From the NCBI RefSeq assembly GCF_001509795.1, contig NZ_LLZN01000060.1, positions 23,119-87,118 of the forward strand: a DNA stretch of 64,000 bases, written 5' to 3'. The DNA is from Streptomyces sp. NRRL WC-3605. Its GTDB lineage: Bacteria; Actinomycetota; Actinomycetes; Streptomycetales; Streptomycetaceae. The notes below the pieces were generated by a model that did no database searches, was not told the origin of the DNA, and was given only the letters and a program-made list of their open reading frames with translations. Position numbers and translations under genes: made by a program. This document shows positions 1-7,501 of the stretch, one piece after another (position 1 is the stretch's first letter; every line of letters begins with the position of its first letter).

Positions 1-565
1 TGACGATCGCGATGCGCTCGTGCCCGAGGTCCGTGAGGTGGCGGGTGGCGGCGAGGCCGCCCGACCAGTTCGCGGAGCCGACCGAGGGCACGTCCGGATC
101 CGGGTCGCCCGCAGGGTCGACGATCACGATGGGGATGGCGGCCGCCCTGAGCCGCCGTTTGACGTCCTCGCTCAGGGTCGAGAAGACCAGCACCACACCC
201 ATGGGCCGGCGTTGCAGCACGCCGGGCAGCCAGTCGGGGCCGGGGGTGTGCCGGGTGCCGCTCTCGGTGAGCGCCACGGTCGCCCGGTTGTCCCGTGCGA
301 CGTTCTCCACGCCCCTGATCAGCTCCATCGCCCAGACACTCTCCAGTTCGTGGAAGACGAGCTCGATGAGCGGGGAACGGGACCCCGCCTGGGCCCGCCG
401 GCGGTAGCCGTGGACCTCCAGCAGGTGCTCCACCTTGGCGCGGGTCGTGCGGGAGACGTCCGAGCGTCCGTTGAGGACCTTCGAAACTGTCGGCATGGAG
501 ACACCGGCTTCTTTCGCTACCGCCGCCAAGGTCACCCGGCCGCCCACCTCTTCGTCTTCGTGCAT
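1..565 (-). CDS. bxlR: LacI-family transcriptional regulator (3' part outside window)
   Basis: The gene reads leftward from an ATG at 563-565 and runs off the left edge, so only about 188 N-terminal residues are visible. Residues 10-60 form a LacI helix-turn-helix (VTLAAVAKEAGVSMPTVSKV, then LNGRSDVS). After it comes the periplasmic-binding-protein-like sensor domain (PLIELVFHELESVWAMELIRG). It is divergent from a sugar transporter/GH3 operon, the arrangement described for the xylobiose regulator BxlR of streptomycetes. The shared intergenic region holds a CGAAA-N-TTTCG repeat. The LacI call is secure; the bxlR name rests on context and operator. It is likely a repressor released by xylobiose or a related sugar. 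Confidence 0.85.
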   Translation of the reverse strand, partial: MHEDEEVGGRVTLAAVAKEAGVSMPTVSKVLNGRSDVSRTTRAKVEHLLEVHGYRRRAQAGSRSPLIELVFHELESVWAMELIRGVENVARDNRATVALTESGTRHTPGPDWLPGVLQRRPMGVVLVFSTLSEDVKRRLRAAAIPIVIVDPAGDPDPDVPSVGSANWSGGLAATRHLTDLGHERIAIV

Positions 566-624
566 GAACGCAGGATAGGCCACCACCGATCGGTAACGGT
601 TCGGTCGAGTAGTGATCGGACCGT

Positions 625-653
625 TGACCCGATGGGGGCTCTGACCTACTGTC
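625..653 (+). promoter_or_regulatory. Promoter of the bxlEFGA operon
   Basis: TTGACC (625-630) and TACTGT (648-653) are separated by 17 bp, a good match to the housekeeping (HrdB-type) promoter form. The predicted transcript starts near 660 and the operator-like repeats at 667-696 lie just downstream, where a bound repressor would block elongation or initiation. Confidence 0.6.
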
Positions 654-666
654 CCACCGCATGGAC

Positions 667-696
667 TTTCGGCGATGAAGCCGAAACTTTCGAAAG
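667..696. promoter_or_regulatory. LacI-type operator cluster before bxlE
   Basis: Three overlapping inverted repeats are present. TTTCGGC/GCCGAAA has arms at 667-673 and 680-686. CGAAA-C-TTTCG lies at 682-692. The perfect palindrome CTTTCGAAAG lies at 687-696. From memory, CGAAA-N-TTTCG is the repeat reported upstream of streptomycete xylanase and bxl genes and bound by BxlR. The site sits between the promoter and the start codon at 704. A further perfect palindrome, ACCGATCGGT, lies at 585-594 nearer the regulator. Confidence 0.65.
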
Positions 697-703
697 GCGA
701 ACG

Positions 704-2005
704 ATGAAGACACGTGCGCGCTTGCCCAGACTGGTCGCCTGCGGTGCGACGCTCACCCTCGCGCTGACGCTCTCGGCCTGTGGGGACGGCGACGGGGGCT
801 CGGGGTCCGACGGCAAGATCCATGTCCTGGTCTACGGGGACGCCACCAACAAGGTGGAGAAGCAGCTCGTCGAGAAGTTCAACAAGACCTCCGACGTCAA
901 GGTCGTCCTCGACACCATCCCTGGTGCGGACTACCAGAAGAAGCTGCAGACGATCATCAACACCCCGCAGGCCCCGGACGTCTTCTTCAACTGGGGCGGC
1001 GGCAGCATCAAGCCCTTCGTCAAGGCCGGCCTCCTGATGCCGCTCGACGACTTCATCGAGAAGAACCCGGATCTGGAGAACAAGTTCCTGCCGTCCGTGT
1101 TCAACAACGCGGTGGTGGACGGCAAGCCGTACGGCGTCCCGATGCGCGGCACCCAGCCCGTCCTGCTCTTCCACAACAAGAAGGTGCTCGACGAGGCGGG
1201 CGTGAAGCCGCCCAAGACCTGGGACGAACTGCTCGACGCCGTCACCGAGCTGAAGGCCAAGGGCGTCACCCCGATCGCGCTCGGCGGCGGCGACGTCTGG
1301 CCCACCCAGATGTGGTTCCAGTACCTCTACGACCGCGTGGCCGGCCCGGAGCTGTTCGCCAAGGCCATCGGCGGCGACAAGAGCGCCTGGGAGAGCCCGG
1401 ACAGCAAGAAGGCGCTGAACATGATCAGGGAGCTGGTCGACGCCGGGGCCTTCGGCAAGAACTACGACTCGGTCAAGTACACCAACGCCGGTTCCGTCCA
1501 GCTCGTCGCGTCCGGCAAGGCCGGCTTCGAGCTGATGGGCTCCTGGTACTACTCCCAGCAGCTCACCGACCACCCGGACTTCGCCGAGAAGAGCCTCGGC
1601 TACACCGCCTTCCCGACCATCTCCGGCGGCAAGGGCGACCCGAAGAACGTGGCCGGCAACACCAACAACTACTACTCGGTCATGAAGAAGACCAAGCACC
1701 CCGAGGCCGTCGCCGAGTTCCTGAAGCTCATGTACTCCGACGACTTCGTCAAGGCGCAGCTGGACATCGGCAACCTGCCGACGACCACCAACACCAAGGA
1801 CTTCCTCGACAAGGCCGCCGACCCGAAGTACTCCCGCTTCCAGTACGACCTGGTCGCCGACGCCCCCTCGTTCCAGCTGTCGTGGGACCAGGCGTACCCG
1901 CAGAAGGCCAGCTCGGACATGCACAAGGCCATCCAGCAGTTCTTCAACGGACAGCTCGACACGGACGGCTTCATCAAGGCCATGCAGGCCCTCCCGACCG
2001 ACTGA
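704..2005 (+). CDS. bxlE: Sugar ABC transporter substrate-binding lipoprotein (xylobiose-type)
   Basis: A 433-residue extracellular solute-binding protein, family 1. Residues 1-25 are a lipoprotein signal ending in the lipobox LSAC, with Cys26 as the lipidated residue, so it is anchored outside the membrane. The chain then follows the SBP_bac_1 pattern (TIPGADYQKKLQTIINT, PYGVPMRGTQPVLLFHNKKV, WDELLDAVTELKAKGVTPI). An AAAGG ribosome site lies 7 nt before the ATG; the open frame extends upstream but has no better start. It heads an operon with two permeases and a GH3 enzyme. No ATPase gene is present, so it probably shares the general MsiK ATPase, as other streptomycete sugar importers do. The ligand (xylobiose) is inferred from context. 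Confidence 0.85.
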   Translation: MKTRARLPRLVACGATLTLALTLSACGDGDGGSGSDGKIHVLVYGDATNKVEKQLVEKFNKTSDVKVVLDTIPGADYQKKLQTIINTPQAPDVFFNWGGGSIKPFVKAGLLMPLDDFIEKNPDLENKFLPSVFNNAVVDGKPYGVPMRGTQPVLLFHNKKVLDEAGVKPPKTWDELLDAVTELKAKGVTPIALGGGDVWPTQMWFQYLYDRVAGPELFAKAIGGDKSAWESPDSKKALNMIRELVDAGAFGKNYDSVKYTNAGSVQLVASGKAGFELMGSWYYSQQLTDHPDFAEKSLGYTAFPTISGGKGDPKNVAGNTNNYYSVMKKTKHPEAVAEFLKLMYSDDFVKAQLDIGNLPTTTNTKDFLDKAADPKYSRFQYDLVADAPSFQLSWDQAYPQKASSDMHKAIQQFFNGQLDTDGFIKAMQALPTD

Positions 2006-2015
2006 CGAACGGCTC

Positions 2016-2972
2016 ATGACCACACAGATCACGAGCGCCCGGCCCGCCGCCGGCCCCCGCAAGGGGGCCCGGCGGCGGCCGCCCGCCTCGAACGCCACGA
2101 AGGTGGGCCGCCCGAGCTTCGCCTGGGCGCTGCCCGCCGCAGTGTTCTTCGCCCTCTTCGCGATCGCCCCGCTCGTCATGGTGGCGGTGCTGTCCTTCAT
2201 GACCTGGGACGGCATCAGCTCCCCCGAGTTCGTCGGCATGGACAACTGGTCGCGTCTGGTGGACGACCCGGTGATGCTCGACAGCATCTGGCTGACCCTG
2301 CTCCTGACCGTGCTCGGCGTCGTCATCCAGACCCCGCTGAGCGTCGTCCTCGGAGTCTGGGCCGCCGGCAACCAGCGCAACCGCGCGGTGCTGTCGGTCA
2401 TCTACTTCATCCCGCTCCTGCTGTCCGCCACCGCCGTGTCGGTGCTCTGGCGGGCACTGCTCGACCCGAACTTCGGTATCCCGGCGGAGGCCACCTGGCT
2501 GTTCGGCGACGGCAACCTGTTCGGTGAACAGGCCACTGCCATCGGGGTCCTGGCTTTCGTCGCCACCTGGCAGTTCACCCCGTTCCACACCCTGATCTAC
2601 CAGGGCGCCGCCCGGGCCGTCCCCGAGGTGCTGTACCAGGCCGCGGAGATCGACGGAGCCGGCCGCTACCGGCAGTTCTTCCACATCACCCTGCCGCAGC
2701 TGCGCAACTCGATGATCACCTCGATGATCCTGATGATCGTCGGCGGACTGACCACCTTCGAGACGGTCCTGATCCTCACCCAGGGCGGCCCCGGCACCGA
2801 CACCACCATCAGCGCCTACTACATGTACGACAAGGCGTTCAAGAGCTTCGACTTCGGCACGGGCTCCGCGATCGCCCTGGCACTGGTGGTCGCGGCCACG
2901 ATCATCTCGCTGATCGTCGTCCGGGTGTCCGGCTACGACAAGATGCGCAGCACCATGGAGGGTGTGTCATGA
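2016..2972 (+). CDS. bxlF: Sugar ABC transporter permease, MalF-like
   Basis: A 318-residue inner-membrane permease with a basic N-terminal tail of about 35 residues followed by six hydrophobic segments. The cytoplasmic EAA loop that docks the ATPase is visible near residues 207-230 (YQAAEIDGAGRYRQFFHITL). It begins 10 bp after the binding-protein gene and overlaps the next permease by 4 bp (ATGA), so the genes are translationally coupled. It forms the membrane channel with the following MalG-like subunit. The family call is firm; the substrate is inferred. Confidence 0.88.
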   Translation: MTTQITSARPAAGPRKGARRRPPASNATKVGRPSFAWALPAAVFFALFAIAPLVMVAVLSFMTWDGISSPEFVGMDNWSRLVDDPVMLDSIWLTLLLTVLGVVIQTPLSVVLGVWAAGNQRNRAVLSVIYFIPLLLSATAVSVLWRALLDPNFGIPAEATWLFGDGNLFGEQATAIGVLAFVATWQFTPFHTLIYQGAARAVPEVLYQAAEIDGAGRYRQFFHITLPQLRNSMITSMILMIVGGLTTFETVLILTQGGPGTDTTISAYYMYDKAFKSFDFGTGSAIALALVVAATIISLIVVRVSGYDKMRSTMEGVS

Positions 2973-3787
2973 GGCGCCGCCCCAACTACCTGGCCGGCGC
3001 CGGCTCGCTCGTCTGGCTCTTCGTCGTCGGCCTGCCCCTGTACGTGATGCTCGCCGCGACGCTGCGCACCCGGCAGGACTACGCCGAGAACGGCCCGGTC
3101 TCGATACCCGACAGCTTCACCCTGGACAACTACGCGGGCGCCTTCGACTCGGGCTTCGGCCAGTACTTCCTCAACACGCTCGTCGTCACGGGCTGCGTGA
3201 TCGGCATCGTGCTGCTGCTGGTGCCGCCGCTCGCGTACGCGATCGTCCGCAGCCGGGGCCGGACCACGTCCGCGATCTTCCGGCTGTTCCTGCTCGGACT
3301 CGCCATCCCGGCCCAGGCCGTCATCGTGCCGATGTTCTACCTCATCAGCGAGGCCGGGCTGTACGACAACCTGCTGGGCGTCATCCTGCCCACAGCGGCG
3401 TTCTGCCTGCCGATGTCGGCGCTCATCCTCAGCGGCGCGATGCGGGACATCTCCCCGGAGTTGTACGAGGCGATGGCCATGGACGGCGCGAGCCCGCTGC
3501 GCATGTTCTTCCAGCTGGTGCTGCCGCTGTCCCGGGGCGGTCTGTCGACCATCGTCGTGTTCTCGGCGCTCCAGGCGTGGAACGGCTTCCTGTTCCCACT
3601 CGTCCTGACCCAGTCCGACTCCACCAAGGTCGTCACGCTGGGTCTCTACAACTTCCAGACCGAACACGGCATCGACATCCCCGGCCTGCTGGGAGCCGTG
3701 GTGCTGTCCATGGTGCCCATCCTGCTCGTCTACCTGTTCGCCCGTCGCGCCCTCGTCCGGGGCCTGATGGGTGTCGGAGGAAAGTGA
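2969..3787 (+). CDS. bxlG: Sugar ABC transporter permease, MalG-like
   Basis: A 272-residue permease with six membrane segments and an EAA motif around residues 169-190 (YEAMAMDGASPLRMFFQLVL). Its ATG overlaps the stop of the upstream permease and its TGA overlaps the GTG start of the GH3 gene, so all four genes read as one tightly coupled transcript. It is the second half of the channel for the imported oligosaccharide. Confidence 0.88.
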   Translation: MRRRPNYLAGAGSLVWLFVVGLPLYVMLAATLRTRQDYAENGPVSIPDSFTLDNYAGAFDSGFGQYFLNTLVVTGCVIGIVLLLVPPLAYAIVRSRGRTTSAIFRLFLLGLAIPAQAVIVPMFYLISEAGLYDNLLGVILPTAAFCLPMSALILSGAMRDISPELYEAMAMDGASPLRMFFQLVLPLSRGGLSTIVVFSALQAWNGFLFPLVLTQSDSTKVVTLGLYNFQTEHGIDIPGLLGAVVLSMVPILLVYLFARRALVRGLMGVGGK

Positions 3788-6165
3788 ACACCGACGTGGC
3801 CGTAGAGACCACCCCCGAGACCCCCCTCTGGAACGACCCCGCCCAGCCCGTCGCCGCCCGCGTCGACGCGCTGATCGGCGCCATGACCCTGCAGGAGAAG
3901 ATCGCCCAGCTGTACGGCGTGTGGGTCGGAGCCTCCGACCAGGGCGGCGAAGTGGCCCCGCACCAGCACGACATGGAGGAGGCCGTCGACCTGGACGCCC
4001 TGCTCCCCGCCGGTCTGGGCCAGCTCACCCGCCCCTTCGGCACGGTGCCCGTCGACCCCGCCCTCGGCGCGGTGTCGCTGATGCGCACCCAGGCCCGGAT
4101 CGCCGGCGCGAACCGCTTCGGCATTCCCGCGCTCGCCCACGAGGAGTGCCTCGCCGGCTTCGCCGCCTGGGGCGCCACCGCCTACCCCGTCCCGCTGTCC
4201 TGGGGCGCCACCTTCGACCCCGCGCTGGTCCGCTCGATGGCCGAGGCCATCGGCCGGGACATGCGCTCGGTCGGCGTCCACCAGGGCCTCGCGCCCGTCC
4301 TGGACGTGGTGCGCGACGCCCGCTGGGGCCGCGTCGAGGAGACCATCGGCGAGGACCCGTATCTCGTCGGGACGATCGGCACCGCCTATGTGAGCGGCCT
4401 GGAGGCGGCCGGCATCGTCGCCACCCTCAAGCACTTCGTCGGCTACTCCGCCTCCCGCGCGGGGCGCAACCTCGCGCCCACCTCCGTGGGTCCGCGCGAG
4501 CGCGCCGACGTGCTGCTCCCGCCGTTCGAGATGGCGATCCGCGAGGGCGGAGCCCGTTCGGTGATGCACGCCTACACCGACACCGACGGCGTGCCCTCCG
4601 CCGCCGACGAGGCGCTGCTCACCGGACTGCTCCGGGACACCTGGGGCTTCGACGGCACCGTCGTCGCGGACTACTTCGGCATCGCCTTCCTGAAGACGCT
4701 GCACGGCATCGCCGGTGACTTCGGCGACGCCGCGGGCACCGCCCTGAAGGCCGGTGTCGACGTCGAGCTGCCCACGGTCAAGACGTTCGGGGCGCCCCTC
4801 GTCGCGGCCGTCACCGAGGGCCGGGTGCCGGAGGAGGTCGTCGACCGCGCCCTGCGTCGTGTCCTCACCCAGAAGGCCCAGCTCGGCCTGCTCGACCCGG
4901 ACTGGAGCCCCGTACCGCCCGCGCTCGACGGCGCCGACCTGAGCGACGCCGAGGCGCTGCGCGGCAGGATCGACCTGGACCGCACCGCGAACCGGGAACT
5001 GGCCCGGCGGATCGCCGAGCAGGCGGTCGTCCTGGTCAGCAATGACGGCACCCTGCCCCTCACCCGCCCCCGCCGGATCGCCCTGGTCGGCCCCAACGCG
5101 ACCGAGGCCACCGCGGTGCTCGGCTGCTACTCGTTCCCGCTGCACGTCGGCGTGCAGCACCCCGAGTTCCCCGTCGGGCTCGAACTGCCCACGCTGCGGG
5201 ACACGTTGACGGCCGAGTTCCCGGCCGCGGAGATCGTCTCCGTCCGCGGCACCGGTGTCGACGACGGGGACCTCTCCGGCATCGGCGCGGCGGCCGACGC
5301 GGCCCGTGACGCCGACGTCGTCGTCGCCGTCCTCGGCGACCGCGCGGGGCTGTTCGGGCGCGGGACGAGCGGGGAGGGCTGCGACGCCGAGTCGCTGGCA
5401 CTGCCCGGCGCCCAGCAGCAGCTGCTCGACGCGCTGCTCGACTCCGGTACGCCGGTCGTCACCGTCCTGCTCGCCGGGCGGCCGTACGCCCTCGGCCGGG
5501 CCGTCGCCGAGAGCGCGGCGATCGTGCAGTCGTTCTTCCCGGGCGAGGAGGGCACCCGTGCGATCGCGGGCGTCCTCAGCGGCCGTACGAACCCGTCGGG
5601 GCGGCTCCCGGTCAGCGTGCCGCGCGGTGCGGGCGCACAGCCCTCCACCTACCTCGGCGCACGTCTCGCCCAGGCCAGCGAGGTCTCCAACATCGACCCG
5701 ACCCCTGCCTTCGGTTTCGGGCACGGGCTGTCGTACACCACGTTCGCGTGGGGCGATCTGGCGGTCGGCACCGGACAGGCGCCCACGGACGGGGAGTTCA
5801 CGCTGGCCCTGACGGTCCGCAACACCGGTGACCGTACCGGGACCGAGGTGGTCCAGCTCTACCTGCACGACCCGGTCGCGTCCGTCGTCCAGCCCGTCCA
5901 GCGTCTCGTCGGCTACGCCCGCGTGCCGCTGGAGCCGGGCGAGGCGCGCCGCGTCCACGTCACCGTCCCGGCCGACGTCGCCTCGTTCACCGGGCGCGAC
6001 GGGCATCGCGTCGTGGAGCCCGGCGAGCTGGAACTCCGCCTGGCCGCGTCCAGCAGCGACACCCGGCTGACGGCGACGGTCACCCTGACCGGCCCCGCCC
6101 GCCGGGTGGACCACACCCGCCGCTTCCACGCGGTCCTGACCCAGGAGCCGGCGGAGCAGGTCTGA
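3784..6165 (+). CDS. bxlA: Glycoside hydrolase family 3, probable cytoplasmic beta-xylosidase
   Basis: A 793-residue GH3 enzyme starting at a GTG that overlaps the permease stop; GGAGG at 3777-3781 supports this start. The N-terminal barrel (about 20-340) has the family signatures GLAPVLDVVRDARWGRVEET and TLKHFVGYSASRAGRNLAP. The catalytic nucleophile is predicted as Asp296 in VVADYFGI. The alpha/beta sandwich follows (about 400-610), then a fibronectin-III-like domain near the C-terminus (GFGHGLSYTTFAWGDL onward). There is no signal peptide, so it would cleave the imported disaccharide inside the cell. Beta-xylosidase fits the operon; beta-glucosidase or alpha-arabinofuranosidase activity cannot be excluded from sequence alone. 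Confidence 0.85.
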   Translation: MNTDVAVETTPETPLWNDPAQPVAARVDALIGAMTLQEKIAQLYGVWVGASDQGGEVAPHQHDMEEAVDLDALLPAGLGQLTRPFGTVPVDPALGAVSLMRTQARIAGANRFGIPALAHEECLAGFAAWGATAYPVPLSWGATFDPALVRSMAEAIGRDMRSVGVHQGLAPVLDVVRDARWGRVEETIGEDPYLVGTIGTAYVSGLEAAGIVATLKHFVGYSASRAGRNLAPTSVGPRERADVLLPPFEMAIREGGARSVMHAYTDTDGVPSAADEALLTGLLRDTWGFDGTVVADYFGIAFLKTLHGIAGDFGDAAGTALKAGVDVELPTVKTFGAPLVAAVTEGRVPEEVVDRALRRVLTQKAQLGLLDPDWSPVPPALDGADLSDAEALRGRIDLDRTANRELARRIAEQAVVLVSNDGTLPLTRPRRIALVGPNATEATAVLGCYSFPLHVGVQHPEFPVGLELPTLRDTLTAEFPAAEIVSVRGTGVDDGDLSGIGAAADAARDADVVVAVLGDRAGLFGRGTSGEGCDAESLALPGAQQQLLDALLDSGTPVVTVLLAGRPYALGRAVAESAAIVQSFFPGEEGTRAIAGVLSGRTNPSGRLPVSVPRGAGAQPSTYLGARLAQASEVSNIDPTPAFGFGHGLSYTTFAWGDLAVGTGQAPTDGEFTLALTVRNTGDRTGTEVVQLYLHDPVASVVQPVQRLVGYARVPLEPGEARRVHVTVPADVASFTGRDGHRVVEPGELELRLAASSSDTRLTATVTLTGPARRVDHTRRFHAVLTQEPAEQV

Positions 6166-6180
6166 GACACGCGGACGAGC

Positions 6181-6222
6181 GCACAGCGAAGGGCCCGGCC
6201 GAAGCCGGGCCCTTCGCTGTGC
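6181..6222. terminator. Strong intrinsic terminator after the GH3 gene
   Basis: Perfect 19-bp arms at 6181-6199 and 6204-6222 enclose a CGAA tetraloop. It lies 15 bp past the GH3 stop and before the convergent small gene, so it can stop transcription from both sides. Confidence 0.9.
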
Positions 6223-6236
6223 GGTGATGCGCTACG

Positions 6237-6407
6237 TCACCATCGGTACCAGCGGCCACGACCACCACCCGCGGTGGTGGAGCGCATCACGAAGCCGAGC
6301 AGCCACACGACCAGCACGACGACCGCGATCCACCACAGGGCCTTGAGGGCGAAGCCCGCACCGAACAGGATGAGGGCCAGAAGAAGAACAAGAAGCAGGG
6401 GAACCAT
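6237..6407 (-). CDS. Small hydrophobic membrane protein (lmo0937-like)
   Basis: A 56-residue protein. Residues 1-42 are two almost continuous hydrophobic stretches (MVPLLLVLLLALILFGAGFA, then LWWIAVVVLVVWLLGFVM). They are followed by a short Gly/Arg/Trp tail ending in GRWYRW. A perfect AGGAGG lies 6 nt upstream of the ATG at 6405-6407 and fixes the start; a longer in-frame extension lacks a ribosome site. It resembles the small 'hydrophobic protein' family common in actinobacteria and Listeria, often stress-induced, with no known biochemical role. It converges on the bxl operon. Confidence 0.75.
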   Translation of the reverse strand: MVPLLLVLLLALILFGAGFALKALWWIAVVVLVVWLLGFVMRSTTAGGGRGRWYRW

Positions 6408-6599
6408 AGTTATCAACCTCCTGACCCTCGATTGCCCTGCGATCCTCAATCCATACACCGAGGATGCCTTGTTTATGCAGGGAAAGCTGGGGCAGGCGGT
6501 GACGTTGCGCAACGGCGGGCGATGAGTATCGCCCCGGGCGGCGGTCTATAGGAGCAGTACCGCCGAGCAGTACCGCCCTCGCACCCCTGGAGCCTCGCC

Positions 6600-7175
6600 A
6601 TGACCGCCACCTACACGTTCGACGTCTTCTCCAGCCTCGACGGATTCGGTGCCGCCGGCGGTGACTGGACGGGCTACTGGGGCAAGCAGGGCCCCGAGCT
6701 CCTCGAGCACCGCCTCTCGCTGTACACCGAGCAGCAGCGGATGGTGTTCGGCGCCCACACCTACCGCGCCTTCGCCCAGTTGATCGCCTCGGAGACGGAG
6801 GAGGCGGTGCACGACCCCTGGGTCACCCGGATGCGCAACATGCCGGCCACGGTGGTGTCGAGCACACTCCAGGAGCCCCTCGACTGGCCGGACGCCCGGG
6901 TCGTCCGCGGGGACGCCGTGGACGTCGTCGCCCGTATCAAGGAGGAGTCGGAGGTACCGCTCCGCTCGCACGGGAGTCTGTCGATGAACCGGGCGCTGCT
7001 GGCCGCCGGACTCGTCGACCGCGTCCAGGTGACGCTGTTCCCCGTGATCACGGGCAGGACCGGCCTGGACCCGATCTTCCAGGGCGCGGCCGACTTCGAT
7101 CTCGAGCTGATCGACCACCGCACGCTCGACGGGCACATCCAGGAGCTCACCTACCGTCCGACCCTGCATCCCTGA
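6600..7175 (+). CDS. Dihydrofolate reductase/RibD C-terminal family protein
   Basis: A 191-residue protein with the RibD_C/DHFR-like fold. It has an N-terminal strand with the family start TYTFDVFSSLDGFGA, a middle PATVVSST segment, and the late NADPH-site stretch LRSHGSLSMNRALLAAGLVDRVQVTLFPVITG. Such proteins bind NAD(P)H, but most streptomycete copies have no assigned substrate. It is monocistronic, with a terminator at 7192-7225. Confidence is high for the family and low for any reaction. Confidence 0.85.
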   Translation: MTATYTFDVFSSLDGFGAAGGDWTGYWGKQGPELLEHRLSLYTEQQRMVFGAHTYRAFAQLIASETEEAVHDPWVTRMRNMPATVVSSTLQEPLDWPDARVVRGDAVDVVARIKEESEVPLRSHGSLSMNRALLAAGLVDRVQVTLFPVITGRTGLDPIFQGAADFDLELIDHRTLDGHIQELTYRPTLHP

Positions 7176-7191
7176 CCGCGTCCGCACCTCG

Positions 7192-7225
7192 ACGTGCCCC
7201 GAGCCCCGGAGGGTTCGGGGCACGT
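7192..7225 (+). terminator. Terminator after the RibD-like gene
   Basis: Arms of 11 bp (7192-7202 and 7215-7225) are perfectly complementary around a 12-nt loop, 16 bp past the stop codon. Confidence 0.75.
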
Positions 7226-7415
7226 CCGCGTTCCGGGCGGACCACCCCGGCTGACGCCCGGTCAGTTCACCCCTCCTGTGCGCGGTGTCACAGACATCAC
7301 CCGCCATCCAAGTTGCCCACATCACAGCGGAAATGCCCGAATAGGCCCAAGCTCGACCAGGACACAGAGGCCCGAACTGGGCCTTATCGGCGTCGATTTG
7401 GATATGCCTACCTAA

Positions 7416-7448
7416 GTGACGCACGCCACAGCGCCGGTGACGCACGCC
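7416..7448. repeat. Pair of direct repeats GTGACGCACGCC, 21 bp apart
   Basis: Identical 12-mers at 7416-7427 and 7437-7448 are spaced by exactly two DNA turns, about 55 bp before the PKS start. Same-face direct repeats of this kind often bind a regulator; no match to a named site is claimed. Confidence 0.5.
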
Positions 7449-7501
7449 CCCCGCGCCCGCCGTAGCGACGTACGCCCCCGCTCCCCACGAGAGGTGCCAC
7501 C

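Larger units (their letters stand above)
7176..7501. other. Intergenic region before the type III PKS gene
   Basis: These 326 bp hold the terminator at 7192-7225, then a relatively AT-richer stretch (about 7290-7415) with the repeat GGCCC-GAACT-GGGCC (7369-7383), and a pair of 12-bp direct repeats at 7416-7448. No coding frame stands out. It probably contains the promoter and operator of the PKS gene. Confidence 0.5.

Noticed and set aside
20..703. Upstream extension of the binding-protein frame to a 661-residue protein
   Set aside because: It runs antisense through the LacI gene and the operator, and the lipoprotein signal with a ribosome site at 704 gives a clear start.
3730..6129. 799-residue open frame antisense to the GH3 gene
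   Set aside because: A GC-bias shadow: low-complexity Arg/Gly/Asp-rich sequence, no ribosome site, and a real GH3 gene on the other strand.
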